Shown one piece after another: positions 14,626-22,875 of a stretch of 64,000 nt of DNA (positions are counted from its first letter, which is position 1; each line of letters begins with the position of its first letter). The notes beneath the pieces were generated by a model that saw only the letters and a program-made list of their open reading frames with translations, was not told where the DNA came from and searched no databases. The stretch comes from a virus. Position numbers and translations under genes: made by a program. The stretch spans positions 1 through 64,000 of the IMG/VR virus record IMGVR_UViG_3300009184_000038; one strand, 5' to 3'.

Positions 14626-14879
14626 GTGCCGTCCTTGCATGGAGCGGAGGACGACGTGACTTTGTTGCCCTTACAGACGGGGCATACGGTGCGAACGGTT
14701 CCGTCAGTCAGATAACCAAGGCCGCGGCAATTGCTACAAACACCAGACGGAGCTGGAGCTGGCTTCGCCTGCGACATGAGCGAGTATCTGCCGGCCACCG
14801 CGACGAAAGGTCGGAGGTCTTCGGTGGCGCTCGAGCAGCCGCAGAGCAGGGCGGCGAGCATGAGGATGCACTTATACAT
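14601..14879 (-). CDS. small lipoprotein with DnaJ-like zinc motif
   Basis: 92 residues. Hydrophobic signal ending in the lipobox LCGC (Cys15), then a linker and CSNCRGLGYLTDGT...CPVCKG, the CxxCxGxG pattern of DnaJ-type zinc ribbons. Overlaps the protease gene by 8 bases, start ATG 14879. An outer-membrane-spanin-like role is possible from the lipobox and context, but the zinc motif is not typical of spanins. Confidence 0.7.
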   Translation of the reverse strand: MYKCILMLAALLCGCSSATEDLRPFVAVAGRYSLMSQAKPAPAPSGVCSNCRGLGYLTDGTVRTVCPVCKGNKVTSSSAPCKDGTCPPNTKR

Positions 14880-15870
14880 TGCCGGCGGCTCCGTAGGTCG
14901 TGTGCTTGCGACGAGGCCAGCCTGCAACGCTTGAGAGTGCGATGCACTGGCACTTATCGATCGTGTCCGCGAGTGCCCAGAAGCAACCCTCGGGAATGAG
15001 CAGATCGGTGCCGAGCACCTTGCGGCTCCCTGAGTTCCAGCGGCTCCACGAATTGCACCACGCCACCAGGGCCTGACCGTATTTCTTGTGCGTCTCAGGG
15101 CGGTCGTCATATCCGACGAAAGATTGACTGTGAGCCCAGCGGCCAACCTGACGACTTACACCGTCTTCATTTCTTGTGTTCTCGAATCCAAGCGACGAAC
15201 AGTTAAACACGCCGAACCCAGACGCGAGGAAGTCGCGAACTTGGCTTCTGCCGCGAAGGAACGTCGCCGTCCTCGCGACATATTGCTTGCTCTCGCGAAG
15301 CCACGCATCGCCTGGAGGAGTCGCGCCGCCAAGCTTGATTGTCTTCTCGGTGTAGCGAGTCAGATCGATCTTCAACTCTGGATATGGCTTGCGGATCAGG
15401 AAGCCTTTCTCGCAGGCGACCTTCGCGGCTTCAGAACACACCCAGCCGTCCGAATTGAAGCCCCGCCAGGAAAAAAGGCTCTCCGCCGCGATAACTGATT
15501 CGCGAATACCTTCAGGCGGCAACTCAGGAGCACCCTCGAGTCTGCCCGTCACCTCATCGGGTTTGTTGTCGTATATTTCTGCGCTAAGGCTCCCGAGCAA
15601 CGCCCGAGAGCATCCCCATGAGACGCAATCCCCCCAAAGTTGACTTGGCCCCGGCAGGCTCCCAGGAAACACCGCATCAATCGTTCGCCACAGCGTCGAA
15701 AGCCTGCCAGCCCCGGCCTCTTCCAGCCCCCAGTCATACGCGACGTTCGCGCCATTGGGATCGCCACCGTATCTCAACACATAGTCGGCGAACACCTCGT
15801 CCGCACGCGGGTCTTTACGGCAGCCGACAAAGCCGCTCGAGTAAGCAGCCGATGGGTCGAAATCACTCAT
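14872..15870 (-). CDS. papain-like (C1-type) cysteine peptidase
   Basis: 332 residues. SQLWGDCVSWG gives Gln77 and nucleophile Cys82; WAHSQSFVGYDD gives His247; WCNSWSRWNSGSR gives Asn273, the NSW motif of papain-type enzymes. Order and spacing fit the Cys-His-Asn triad. There is no signal peptide. It sits between small membrane proteins and a lipoprotein, where siphoviruses often place the endolysin, so it could attack host envelope protein; a virion-maturation or structural role is the alternative. Confidence 0.75.
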   Translation of the reverse strand: MSDFDPSAAYSSGFVGCRKDPRADEVFADYVLRYGGDPNGANVAYDWGLEEAGAGRLSTLWRTIDAVFPGSLPGPSQLWGDCVSWGCSRALLGSLSAEIYDNKPDEVTGRLEGAPELPPEGIRESVIAAESLFSWRGFNSDGWVCSEAAKVACEKGFLIRKPYPELKIDLTRYTEKTIKLGGATPPGDAWLRESKQYVARTATFLRGRSQVRDFLASGFGVFNCSSLGFENTRNEDGVSRQVGRWAHSQSFVGYDDRPETHKKYGQALVAWCNSWSRWNSGSRKVLGTDLLIPEGCFWALADTIDKCQCIALSSVAGWPRRKHTTYGAAGNV

Positions 15871-16357
15871 TGCCGTTCACCCTGAAGGCGTGGGCGAGCA
15901 CGTTGCAGGCGGCGAGCAGCTTCTCGCCAGTGGCCTTGTCGATAGCCTTCACGTCGGCACCGACGGCGTTGAAAAAGACGGAGTCGATCGCCTTGTCAAG
16001 GCCGGGGTACTTGCCCACGTTTTTCTTCTGAATGGCAAGCTGGAGCGAGCCGGCGTGGAACACGGTGAACTTGTCGGTGTCGCCGATGATCGGAGCCGAT
16101 CGCTCGCCGTCCTGCTTCAGCACAAACGCCGTCGCGTCATAGAACGCCGCGAGATACTGCCGGTCGGAGGGCAGCATCTTCGGCAGGATCGCCTTTAGCT
16201 CCGTCGCCCAGGCGAGCTGCTCGGCCGAGGGCTTCGCCGCCACGGCGACGGCCGCGGCCGGCTGCGGAAGCTGCGGCCACGTCACGCTCATGTTGCCGCC
16301 GCGCCACGCGAAAAACAGGATGACAGCAGCCACGATATGCCTCGCTTCGACTTTCAT
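15863..16357 (-). CDS. membrane-anchored hypothetical protein
   Basis: 164 residues. N-terminal hydrophobic segment (IVAAVILFFAWRGGN), Pro/Ala-rich linker, then a helical domain (LKAILPKMLPSDRQYLAAFYD). Likely anchored in the inner membrane with the rest outside. ATGA overlaps with both neighbours; part of the same operon as the peptidase. Confidence 0.7.
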   Translation of the reverse strand: MKVEARHIVAAVILFFAWRGGNMSVTWPQLPQPAAAVAVAAKPSAEQLAWATELKAILPKMLPSDRQYLAAFYDATAFVLKQDGERSAPIIGDTDKFTVFHAGSLQLAIQKKNVGKYPGLDKAIDSVFFNAVGADVKAIDKATGEKLLAACNVLAHAFRVNGNE

Positions 16358-16626
16358 TTGTCGCTCCCCGCCACCAAGGCCAGCGTCAGTGTGTCAATAG
16401 CTGCCCGCTGCGGGCTCTTCTCGTCGCCCAGGAGGCCCGTGCTGTTCAGACGGGTGCGAACCAGGGCAAGGTTGGCAATGGCTTCCTGATAGCTCACAGA
16501 GTCGCCCATCGAGGGCACAGGCACCGCCGGCATCCTGCCCCAGATCGACTTGACCACGGCGACGATCTTGGGCCACGCGAAAACAATCGCCGCGACGATT
16601 GCGGCACCAACTTGCTCGTATGTCAT
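16354..16626 (-). CDS. small membrane protein, holin candidate
   Basis: 90 residues, one N-terminal membrane segment (GAAIVAAIVFAWPKIVAVV) followed by a soluble helical part. Size and place before the peptidase are compatible with a holin, but a single span is not diagnostic. Confidence 0.6.
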   Translation of the reverse strand: MTYEQVGAAIVAAIVFAWPKIVAVVKSIWGRMPAVPVPSMGDSVSYQEAIANLALVRTRLNSTGLLGDEKSPQRAAIDTLTLALVAGSDK

Positions 16627-16916
16627 TTGATTTCCTGTGCCACGATTGCGAACCAGTTAACGAGGGCAAGACCCTCGGGTGTCTTGATGACGGCCTCGAC
16701 CAGAGTCAGGAGGTCGTTGTCTTTGTCGGTAGGTGTTTTGTCGGCGGCCATCCGAAGGGCGGCGATGATCGCGACGGCCTTCTCGGCTGGCGTCTTCGCT
16801 ACGGCGACGGCCTCAAGCTTCGCTAGCAGGGGAGCCCACTGAGCCAGGAGCGCGATCTTCCCCACGAGTGACAACGCACCGTAAGCATCGCCGAACGTCT
16901 CTTCATTTGCGGCCAT
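16623..16916 (-). CDS. hypothetical helical protein
   Basis: 97 residues, Ala/Leu-rich amphipathic helices (VGKIALLAQWAPLLAKLEAV). ATGA-coupled to the membrane-protein gene. No domain recognised. Confidence 0.6.
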   Translation of the reverse strand: MAANEETFGDAYGALSLVGKIALLAQWAPLLAKLEAVAVAKTPAEKAVAIIAALRMAADKTPTDKDNDLLTLVEAVIKTPEGLALVNWFAIVAQEIK

Positions 16917-17085
16917 TGCGATTCCGCTCCAGAAACTCTTGGTAATCCCGGCTAGCCGTCCGACCCTCGCTCGTCAGCTTGCCGCGAGAGTACGGTTGAT
17001 CGCGAACGAAGACCATCAACGGAGTCGAGTCGTTGCCGCGGCGACTCTCGAACTCTCGCTTGTCGATGTCTTCGTCGTCAGTCAT
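16903..17085 (-). CDS. small charged hypothetical protein
   Basis: 60 residues from ATG 17085, which overlaps the previous stop as TGATG (a TTG one codon earlier is less likely). Strongly charged, no hydrophobic segment. Overlaps the next gene by 14 bases. Confidence 0.55.
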   Translation of the reverse strand: MTDDEDIDKREFESRRGNDSTPLMVFVRDQPYSRGKLTSEGRTASRDYQEFLERNRNGRK

Positions 17086-17279
17086 CAATCATCACCGTGA
17101 ACCATGAAGTTCACGCCGTCGTAGGCGTCGTCGAATACTGCCCTGGCGAAATCGCGGGCCTCTGACCGGCCGATCTTTCGTCCGAACGTCCAAATCTCGT
17201 CATCGACGATTTCGTCGCCTTTGCTGATCGTCAGCCGCGCTTCCGTCGGAGCTATCACCAGCCGTACTTCTGCCAGCAT
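17085..17279 (-). CDS. small hypothetical protein
   Basis: 64 residues. AAAGGAG 9 bases before the ATG supports this start even though it lies within the 3' end of the gene at 17200-17553 in another frame. Beta-strand N-terminus (EVRLVIAPTEARLTI) and acidic C-terminus. Unknown. Confidence 0.6.
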   Translation of the reverse strand: MLAEVRLVIAPTEARLTISKGDEIVDDEIWTFGRKIGRSEARDFARAVFDDAYDGVNFMVHGDD

Positions 17280-17553
17280 CGATGATGTCTCCTTTGGTAG
17301 TGTTCATTCTACCAAGACGAAGCTCCCTCTCGGCGGGATGCCAGCCCGCCCGAATCTTCGCGCATTCCAGGCGAATCTGGGCCGGCGTCGGCAGATAGCA
17401 CTCTGGTGCCGTTCGCTCGGGCAAGCATAAAAACGCTGCTGCCGCAGCGAGGTCGTCTGCCGTGAAATCCAGTTCAACGCAGATTTCTTCTGCCGTTGAG
17501 TCGCCCTTCCAGAGCCGTCGCAAACTACGCTTCTGGTTGGCGGTCAATTTCAT
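17200..17553 (-). CDS. hypothetical HTH-like regulator, paralogue of 19870-20205
   Basis: 117 residues. First helices LRRLWKGDSTAEEICVELDF resemble a small HTH; the stretch AKIRAGWHPAERELRLG matches AAIRATWTPAEREARRVG in the gene at 19870, so these are paralogues. The last 27 codons overlap the gene at 17085 in another frame and are low-complexity; the true end may have drifted. Confidence 0.65.
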   Translation of the reverse strand: MKLTANQKRSLRRLWKGDSTAEEICVELDFTADDLAAAAAFLCLPERTAPECYLPTPAQIRLECAKIRAGWHPAERELRLGRMNTTKGDIIDAGRSTAGDSSDGSAADDQQRRRNRR

Positions 17554-18419
17554 GGCAGGATGGCGATGTACCTCGAGCCGGGGTTCATGAAGAGCTGGTA
17601 GCCGGCCTTCTGCATGGCCTTGTGTAGCGGCACATGCTCACAGTCGCTGCCGTCGTAGACGCCGGCTAGGAACGCCTCTCTGCGGTAGAGGCAGAGGCCG
17701 CCGAACGCGGAGTTCATCGGGATCGGCGGCGAGCCGGCCGGCGGGAGGAGCGCATGGAACCAGTTGTGATCTCGGCGATCCTCCCACCAATTAAGCCTCG
17801 CCGCCCACGCATCGTACCCCGCGATCCCAAAGCCGCCGCCCTCCTGGCGGACGAACAGCGAGTAACTCGCCATCGCCCCCGGCTCACGCCGATGGAAAGA
17901 CTCACCCATCATCTCGCAGAACCAGCCGAGGCTGTTGAGCACGCCGTCGACGCTGAACCCGCCGTGCGGGTCGGTGTCCAGCACCATCACATAGCTCGCG
18001 TCAGCGGCATTTAGCCGTACCCACTCCTGGCAGCGGGCGCGGCATTTTGCCAACCGCTCCGTCCGCTCGGGCTCAAAGCCTCGAGCATCCAGGCCGCCGA
18101 GGGTGTCGTGATCGACGGTCACCCACTGGCGAATGGCGAAGTCGTCGAGCACGGCGGCCGTCTCGTCAGTCGAATCGTTCTCATAAACGTAGTAGACGCA
18201 GTCGCGCCACAACCCCGCCAGCTCGTCGACGAGTCTCAACGTGTTCTTTAAGTGCGGCATCGAGTTGCGGGCGATGCTGACGATCGCCAGCTTGCGGCGG
18301 CGGGCCTCGACGCGGCCGAACTCAACCCGCTCGCGGAAGCCGGCAGCGTATTTCTCGCCGATAGACCAGAAATCCTCTGGCCTGCTGATCTTCATGCCTG
18401 GGCAGTAGGTGAACTTCAC
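17550..18419 (-). CDS. glycosyltransferase-like protein
   Basis: 289 residues from GTG 18419, overlapping the previous stop as GTGA. KLAIVSIARNSMPHLKNTLR, VYENDSTDETAAVLDDF and VMVLDTD (DxD-type metal site) give a GT-A-fold nucleotide-sugar transferase, similar in layout to mannosyltransferases of the CMT1 type. The DTDPHGG motif and GGLCLYRREAF stretch support an intact enzyme. It sits with a second transferase and a methyltransferase, suggesting a modification cassette acting on phage DNA, virion protein or host glycan; the target is not visible. Confidence 0.7.
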   Translation of the reverse strand: MKFTYCPGMKISRPEDFWSIGEKYAAGFRERVEFGRVEARRRKLAIVSIARNSMPHLKNTLRLVDELAGLWRDCVYYVYENDSTDETAAVLDDFAIRQWVTVDHDTLGGLDARGFEPERTERLAKCRARCQEWVRLNAADASYVMVLDTDPHGGFSVDGVLNSLGWFCEMMGESFHRREPGAMASYSLFVRQEGGGFGIAGYDAWAARLNWWEDRRDHNWFHALLPPAGSPPIPMNSAFGGLCLYRREAFLAGVYDGSDCEHVPLHKAMQKAGYQLFMNPGSRYIAILP

Positions 18420-19033
18420 GATATAGCCTTGATCATGGCGGCCTTGCGGTCGGGGAAACACGTCGCGTGGAAGAAGCGACCGCCATCGACCCCACGGGGG
18501 TCGTTGACGTGCGGATTCCACTCATACGGCAACTCAGCCCAGGCTCGGCCCGCCGGCGCCGCGACGGGGGTTGCGTCGGGATCGCCGCCGAGGGCGGCGA
18601 TCAGAGCCGCCTGCTCCCACCAGCAGGCAGATCGGCGAAAGCCGTTGAGCGGCCAGAGGCTCTCAAGCATCTTGGCGGCCTCGGCCCGCACGAGCCATAC
18701 GCCGCAGTTCGGGACGGCTCCGTCTCCGGTGTTGTGTATCACCATCCCCATCGGGGCGGCGGCCGGCAGATCGTCGAGGATATCCTTGTCGTACTCGAAA
18801 ACGGCGACATCGGCGTCCAGCCAGAGCACGGCGTCGTAGCCGCCCCGCAGGAGAGAGACGATCAGTGGTATCTTGCCCCACGAAACGTGCCGACCGATGC
18901 CAGCGAACTGCTGCCCCGACGGGACGAACAGGTCATACCCATGCGTCTGCGCGTACCACGCGAACGTCGGCAGCGACACGTCCAGCAGCTCGGCCATCGG
19001 CCCGAGGCCGAATGTCGTGAGTACCTTCTTCAT
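18416..19033 (-). CDS. GT34-like glycosyltransferase
   Basis: 205 residues from ATG 19033 (ATGA with the previous gene). WGKIPLIVSLLRGGYDAVLW followed by LDADVAVF is the core of the galactosyl/mannosyl transferase GMA12/MNN10 family, with LDADV as the metal-binding DxD. Later NCGVWLVRA and the WEQAAL stretch match the acceptor side. Short for the family but the core is complete. Confidence 0.78.
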   Translation of the reverse strand: MKKVLTTFGLGPMAELLDVSLPTFAWYAQTHGYDLFVPSGQQFAGIGRHVSWGKIPLIVSLLRGGYDAVLWLDADVAVFEYDKDILDDLPAAAPMGMVIHNTGDGAVPNCGVWLVRAEAAKMLESLWPLNGFRRSACWWEQAALIAALGGDPDATPVAAPAGRAWAELPYEWNPHVNDPRGVDGGRFFHATCFPDRKAAMIKAIS

Positions 19034-19548
19034 TTCCACCCCATGAAAAGCACGCGACCTTTACCGTCGGCGTCGGTCGCCGTATGCGAGAACTTCGCCG
19101 CCACCGCGGCCTGCATCTCAGGTGTGAGCTGCTCGTAGTCGTGGATCGCCAGACCGCTCGCGATCTCGGCACACCCGAGGTACTCGAAGAGCGCCGCTGG
19201 CCCGTGAACCGCGTCGTGGAAGATGAAGTCGAACTGCCCCGGCAGGCAGGAGGCCAGGAAGCCGCCGGCACTGGATGCCACAGGATTGATGTTCGTCAGC
19301 CCAAGCGTGGCCCAGTAGACCGTCCGCATGGCCTCCGAGACCGTGTCGCACAGGTCGACGGCGGTGATCGTGCTCCTGGGAGCCGCCCAGGCCATTGCCG
19401 CGGCCGACCTCCCCTCGTGGCTGCCTAGCTCAAGGATACGCCACGCCTGACCTTCGACGGCCTCGCAGAGCATCCGAATGTGCTTGCGGTCTGTCGTCAT
19501 CGGGTGCGAGTCGTCAAGGAAATCGACGAATTCACGCCAGCCTGTCAT
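19030..19548 (-). CDS. class I SAM-dependent methyltransferase
   Basis: 172 residues from ATG 19548. RILELGSHEGRSAAAMAW is motif I, ITAVDLCD the acidic end of strand 2, FDFIFHDAVHG motif IV. Closest in style to Methyltransf_24-type enzymes found in sugar or cephalosporin-hydroxylase-like clusters, not to DNA methyltransferases. ATGA overlaps on both sides. Confidence 0.78.
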   Translation of the reverse strand: MTGWREFVDFLDDSHPMTTDRKHIRMLCEAVEGQAWRILELGSHEGRSAAAMAWAAPRSTITAVDLCDTVSEAMRTVYWATLGLTNINPVASSAGGFLASCLPGQFDFIFHDAVHGPAALFEYLGCAEIASGLAIHDYEQLTPEMQAAVAAKFSHTATDADGKGRVLFMGWK

Positions 19549-19838
19549 TGAAGAGTCTCCAGAAACGCCTTGGCCTCGGCCGCCGAGGTGACGACGGCCA
19601 CAGGGCATCCTGCCGATGCGAGTTCCCGCATCCGGTGATTCTGGATTTTCGTCGGCTCTTCGCCTGGGCGTTTGCACTCGAGCCAGACGGCTCGACCATC
19701 CTTGATCATGAGCACGTCGGGCACGCCCGACATGGTGAATGCGTTCCCGTGGAACTTCGTCACCCAGAAGCCCGAGGCGCGTCCTTGCGCCATAACTTTT
19801 GCAACTATGGTTCGCTCCAGGGGAGCTTTCCGCTGCAT
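19545..19838 (-). CDS. VRR-NUC domain nuclease
   Basis: 97 residues. SGVPDVLMIKDGRAVWLECKRPG gives the PD-(D/E)xK set Asp41, Glu54, Lys56, followed by the conserved Gln66. Stand-alone VRR-NUC proteins are frequent phage Holliday-junction or flap nucleases near replication genes. First gene of the four-gene coupled cassette. Confidence 0.88.
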   Translation of the reverse strand: MQRKAPLERTIVAKVMAQGRASGFWVTKFHGNAFTMSGVPDVLMIKDGRAVWLECKRPGEEPTKIQNHRMRELASAGCPVAVVTSAAEAKAFLETLQ

Positions 19839-19869
19839 TCCTTGATTGTCTTACACGGTGGCTTGACGG

Positions 19870-20205
19870 TCAAGTCGAAAAGACGTACTGCTCGCTGTGG
19901 AAGTAGAAGTGCGGAGCCTCGACAGGCTTGCGTCGGCAGCCGACTCGTCTGGCCTCGCGCTCTGCGGGCGTCCACGTCGCGCGGATGGCGGCGGTCGCTG
20001 CGGCGATCTCTTCCAAAGTCGGGTCGGGCGTCTCAGTGTTCCTGGCTGCGCTGAATCGATGCGGCCGGATGCCCAGCGCGTGCTTGCGGGCGAGGTTGAA
20101 CAAGTGGCCGCGGGTACAGCCGAGTTCAGCACAAATCTGATCGCTCTTCATCTCGCTCTTCCAGAGACGGGCAAGTTGTTTCAGGTCAATCGGCGGGCAG
20201 TGCAT
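19870..20205 (-). CDS. HTH-like hypothetical protein, paralogue of 17200-17553
   Basis: 111 residues from ATG 20205, supported by AGGAGG 7 bases upstream. KQLARLWKSEMKSDQICAEL then a recognition-type helix GHLFNLARKHALG; C-terminal TWTPAEREARRVG shared with the paralogue. Likely a small DNA-binding protein. Confidence 0.7.
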   Translation of the reverse strand: MHCPPIDLKQLARLWKSEMKSDQICAELGCTRGHLFNLARKHALGIRPHRFSAARNTETPDPTLEEIAAATAAIRATWTPAEREARRVGCRRKPVEAPHFYFHSEQYVFST

Positions 20206-20304
20206 GAGGTTTCCTCCTTGAAGAATGGGACTACGGTCGAACAATATTCGGGTCGAAGATGTCGCTGGCTGCGACAGGTTCAGCGGACGTGTCGTCATTT
20301 GGGT

Positions 20305-20616
20305 TTATTTGAGCCGCTCCAGCAGCGAGCGGAGCGTGGCGATCACGGTAGCGTCGTTCTCGCCGTGCATTGACGCCTCGATCGCCGCCCGCTCCTCGTC
20401 GGTGAGCGTGAAGTTCAACTCGCAATGCTGCGTCACCGTGCCGCGAACGTGCGGGCACACCGTTTCGCAGCCTTCTACTGCACCATTTCGCAGCCGCTCA
20501 ATCTCGTCGGCCGCTGCCTCAAACAACTCTCCCCCGTGAGCGAGGTGCAGGCCACGCCAGTGGCGAAGCCGAGAGACGATGTCTCCCTCGTAGGCCCGTC
20601 GGTCAATGGTGTTCAT
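20305..20616 (-). CDS. hypothetical protein of the LLERLK-tail family
   Basis: 103 residues from ATG 20616 (AGAGG upstream, ATGA with previous stop). RLRHWRGLHLAHGGELFEAA in the middle, then LTDEERAAIEASM and the tail LRSLLERLK. The LTDEER...LRSLLERLK pattern recurs in five neighbouring genes. Function unknown. Confidence 0.7.
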   Translation of the reverse strand: MNTIDRRAYEGDIVSRLRHWRGLHLAHGGELFEAAADEIERLRNGAVEGCETVCPHVRGTVTQHCELNFTLTDEERAAIEASMHGENDATVIATLRSLLERLK

Positions 20617-20711
20617 TTCATCCTCTCGAGCAGCCTGCGGAGCGCGGCCGCCTGGCACATCCAGCACCGAGTCCACCGACCGCCGCACCTGTGGCACACG
20701 CCTCGGTTCAT
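20613..20711 (-). CDS. 32-residue zinc-knuckle-like peptide with LLERMK tail
   Basis: ATGA-coupled on both sides, which argues it is translated. CHRCGGRWTRCWMC gives two CxxC pairs, followed by the family tail LRRLLERMK. It looks like a reduced member of the neighbouring family. Confidence 0.55.
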   Translation of the reverse strand: MNRGVCHRCGGRWTRCWMCQAAALRRLLERMK

Positions 20712-21112
20712 TTGAGACGCTCCAGCAGCGAGCGGAGCGTGGCGGCGTGATTGCTCCAGTTGTTTGACCACGGGGCGAGGGGGCCGTCGCCAATCTGCGA
20801 GAACCACTCAACCGCCTCCCGCTCGTCTTCTCTGAGCCGCAGCAGCTCAATCTCATCCGCCATCGCAGTCGCATATTTCACGCCGCACCCAGCCTCGTCT
20901 TCGGGCCATGTGGGATTGAGGCCAGCGCGATCCCACGCGGCTTCAATGGCGATCTCGTCTTCAGCCCGCCGTGATGGCAACGCATAGAGCGGGACGACCG
21001 TCCAGCCCCACTCTCTGGCGGCGGCGTCTGCCTGCTCCTTCAGCAAGTAGACCGCAGAGCTTTCGCTGCCATCAGTGGCAACGGCAATCCATGCGGCGGG
21101 TTCTTTGCTCAT
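20708..21112 (-). CDS. hypothetical protein of the LLERLK-tail family
   Basis: 134 residues from ATG 21112 (AAGG upstream). AAWIAVATDGSESSAVYLLK resembles the next upstream gene (IAWCVVDEKRSPIDLSHVYR), then IELLRLREDEREAVEWFSQ and the tail TLRSLLERLK. Unknown function. Confidence 0.7.
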   Translation of the reverse strand: MSKEPAAWIAVATDGSESSAVYLLKEQADAAAREWGWTVVPLYALPSRRAEDEIAIEAAWDRAGLNPTWPEDEAGCGVKYATAMADEIELLRLREDEREAVEWFSQIGDGPLAPWSNNWSNHAATLRSLLERLK

Positions 21113-21365
21113 TTCGCACACCTTGCAAAACACGTTTTGGAATCCACAGCTTTGTTGGCCCTTTTTGTTTCTTTCCTCGCGGCGAAAACACTTTTGATGG
21201 CCCAGCGAACAACGGCATAACCCGCACCGGCCCTACGCTATAGCCAGCAATGAAATCGCCCCACCACATGGCTTCTGCTTTTGTCCTGTAGACGTGCGAT
21301 AGGTCAATGGGTGAACGCTTTTCGTCTACAACGCACCATGCAATGGGTTTCCGTCTTACTGCCAT
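21072..21365 (-). CDS. hypothetical protein related to 20708-21112
   Basis: 97 residues. KPIAWCVVDEKR, YRTKAEAMWWGD and VRVMPLFAG correspond to segments of the downstream gene (EPAAWIAV, LLKEQADAAA, VVPLYALP). Basic C-terminus. It overlaps the downstream gene by 41 bases. Confidence 0.65.
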   Translation of the reverse strand: MAVRRKPIAWCVVDEKRSPIDLSHVYRTKAEAMWWGDFIAGYSVGPVRVMPLFAGPSKVFSPRGKKQKGPTKLWIPKRVLQGVRNEQRTRRMDCRCH

Positions 21366-21383
21366 AGCGTCACTCGTTTGATG

Positions 21384-22106
21384 TCATTTGCGCATACGCG
21401 CCAGAAATGCCTTCAGTGTTGCCGCGACCTCCTCGTACTTGGCATCCGCCGTGAGGCGACTGTAAGCCAATGCAATCGCCTCTCGCTCTGCGTCAGAAAG
21501 AACTCGCGACTCCAGCAATTCGATGTGCCGCGCCAGTCGGTACATCACGCCAGCCGTCTGTCGCGACCACTGATCGAACGTCTTGCAGACGCCTTGCAGA
21601 TTCTCAGCCGCCTGATAAGCGATGCCAGCCATGCCGACGGTGCCCTCGCCATGCACACTACCCTCGCTTGGTGTATCGTCCCGATCCGTATTAGTGTTCG
21701 TGCGTTTTTCGTCGCCTTCATCATATGATGGGCTCTCCCATTCCGGCCGCAGCCTGACGAGCAGCGACCGCATTACGCCGTAGACGCTCATGCTGGCGAT
21801 TCTGCCGTCCTCGACCACACACTCAATCGCATCAATCTCGGCTTCAGAAAGATTGCCGGTGCCCATAGCGGGTAGCGTCACGGGTTTATCAGTCCCGCCG
21901 CATCCGCCCCCATTCCCCAGTGGAACTGAGGATTCAGATGGGTCTGTACGGGCTATCGCTTCCGGCACAGCGTCATGATTTGTTCGCCCCCGCTCGCGGA
22001 TCATGGCGTCGGCCATTTCGTAACACGATTTTGCAATCTGCTCGTAGCCGAGAACGCCCATCCCGCGAGTTAAAGCTGCGGCGGCGAAATAGTCACGGTC
22101 AGTCAT
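21384..22106 (-). CDS. hypothetical protein of the MTDRD / LLERLK-tail family
   Basis: 240 residues from ATG 22106 (ATGA with previous gene). N-terminus MTDRDYFAAAALTRGMGVLG and YEMADAMIRERGR match the next gene; the C-terminus LSDAEREAIALAYSRL and TLKAFLARMRK is the family tail. A second internal copy of the tail pattern (LSEAEIDAIECVVEDG, MRSLLVRLR) suggests internal duplication. Confidence 0.7.
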   Translation of the reverse strand: MTDRDYFAAAALTRGMGVLGYEQIAKSCYEMADAMIRERGRTNHDAVPEAIARTDPSESSVPLGNGGGCGGTDKPVTLPAMGTGNLSEAEIDAIECVVEDGRIASMSVYGVMRSLLVRLRPEWESPSYDEGDEKRTNTNTDRDDTPSEGSVHGEGTVGMAGIAYQAAENLQGVCKTFDQWSRQTAGVMYRLARHIELLESRVLSDAEREAIALAYSRLTADAKYEEVAATLKAFLARMRK

Positions 22107-22561
22107 TTCAGTCGCTCCAGCAACCCGCAAAGCAGTCTTTTGTATTTTTCGCGGTTGTGGCTCTGAGTCAATCTGGTCAGCGGCTTTCGCAATTCCGCAA
22201 AACACTCAATCGCCTCCCGCTCCTCGTCGGTGAGGGCTGGTGTATTGCCGGTGCGAGGCAGCCCACGTTCGACTGACTCGCTTTGCGCCAGTAAGCTCCG
22301 CTCGGGCTCCCGAGTGCTTTGCTGGACGCACGCTTCCGGCACAGCGTCATGAGCTGGATGGTAGTATACAACGTCGCCAGTAGACAGAACCGCCGTGCGT
22401 GGTTGCGGCGTTGGCGAAGTTCGCTCCCGCTCACGGAGCATGGCGTCGGCCCACTCGTAGGCGCGAGCCGCGAAGCTGGGCATGGCGCATTCAGTTCGGT
22501 CGCCGTCGTCTGCAAGCAGGCCCGTCAACGCCGCTGCGGCAAATATGTCTCGGTCAGTCAT
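22103..22561 (-). CDS. hypothetical protein of the MTDRD / LLERLK-tail family
   Basis: 152 residues. MTDRDIFAAAALTGLLADDG, YEWADAMLRERERT, LTDEEREAIECFAELR and LLCGLLERLK. Paralogue of the gene at 21384. ATGA-coupled to both neighbours. Function unknown. Confidence 0.72.
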   Translation of the reverse strand: MTDRDIFAAAALTGLLADDGDRTECAMPSFAARAYEWADAMLRERERTSPTPQPRTAVLSTGDVVYYHPAHDAVPEACVQQSTREPERSLLAQSESVERGLPRTGNTPALTDEEREAIECFAELRKPLTRLTQSHNREKYKRLLCGLLERLK

Positions 22562-22875
22562 GTCGGCTCCTCCATCGGCACGAACTGGAGATCAAAGAGC
22601 TTCCCGTCACGATTTCGATAGACCATCTTCGATATCGACTCGTCTCTATTTCGCCACACCGCCATCATCCCCGGCACCACGCCCCACCGATTCGGGTTGT
22701 CTGCGTAGCATCGACAGGCTCTGAAGATGCGGCCGCTGTGCGTGTTAATCAAAAACGACCCGTCAAATCCCGCATACGCTGGCGTGACGCACGGCTCTGA
22801 CTTGGCGGCTGGCTGCGAGGCGACCGCGCCTGCGGCGAATGACGAGAGCCACGAGAAGAAACTGCGGCGATCCAT
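22558..22875 (-). CDS. exported protein with Tat-type signal
   Basis: 105 residues from ATG 22875. MDRRSFFSWLSSFAAGAVAS is a twin-arginine-type leader (RRSFF, hydrophobic run, Ala-x-Ala-like end). The mature part has FRACRCYADNPNRWG and WRNRDESISKMVYRN; no known domain. Confidence 0.65.
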   Translation of the reverse strand: MDRRSFFSWLSSFAAGAVASQPAAKSEPCVTPAYAGFDGSFLINTHSGRIFRACRCYADNPNRWGVVPGMMAVWRNRDESISKMVYRNRDGKLFDLQFVPMEEPT

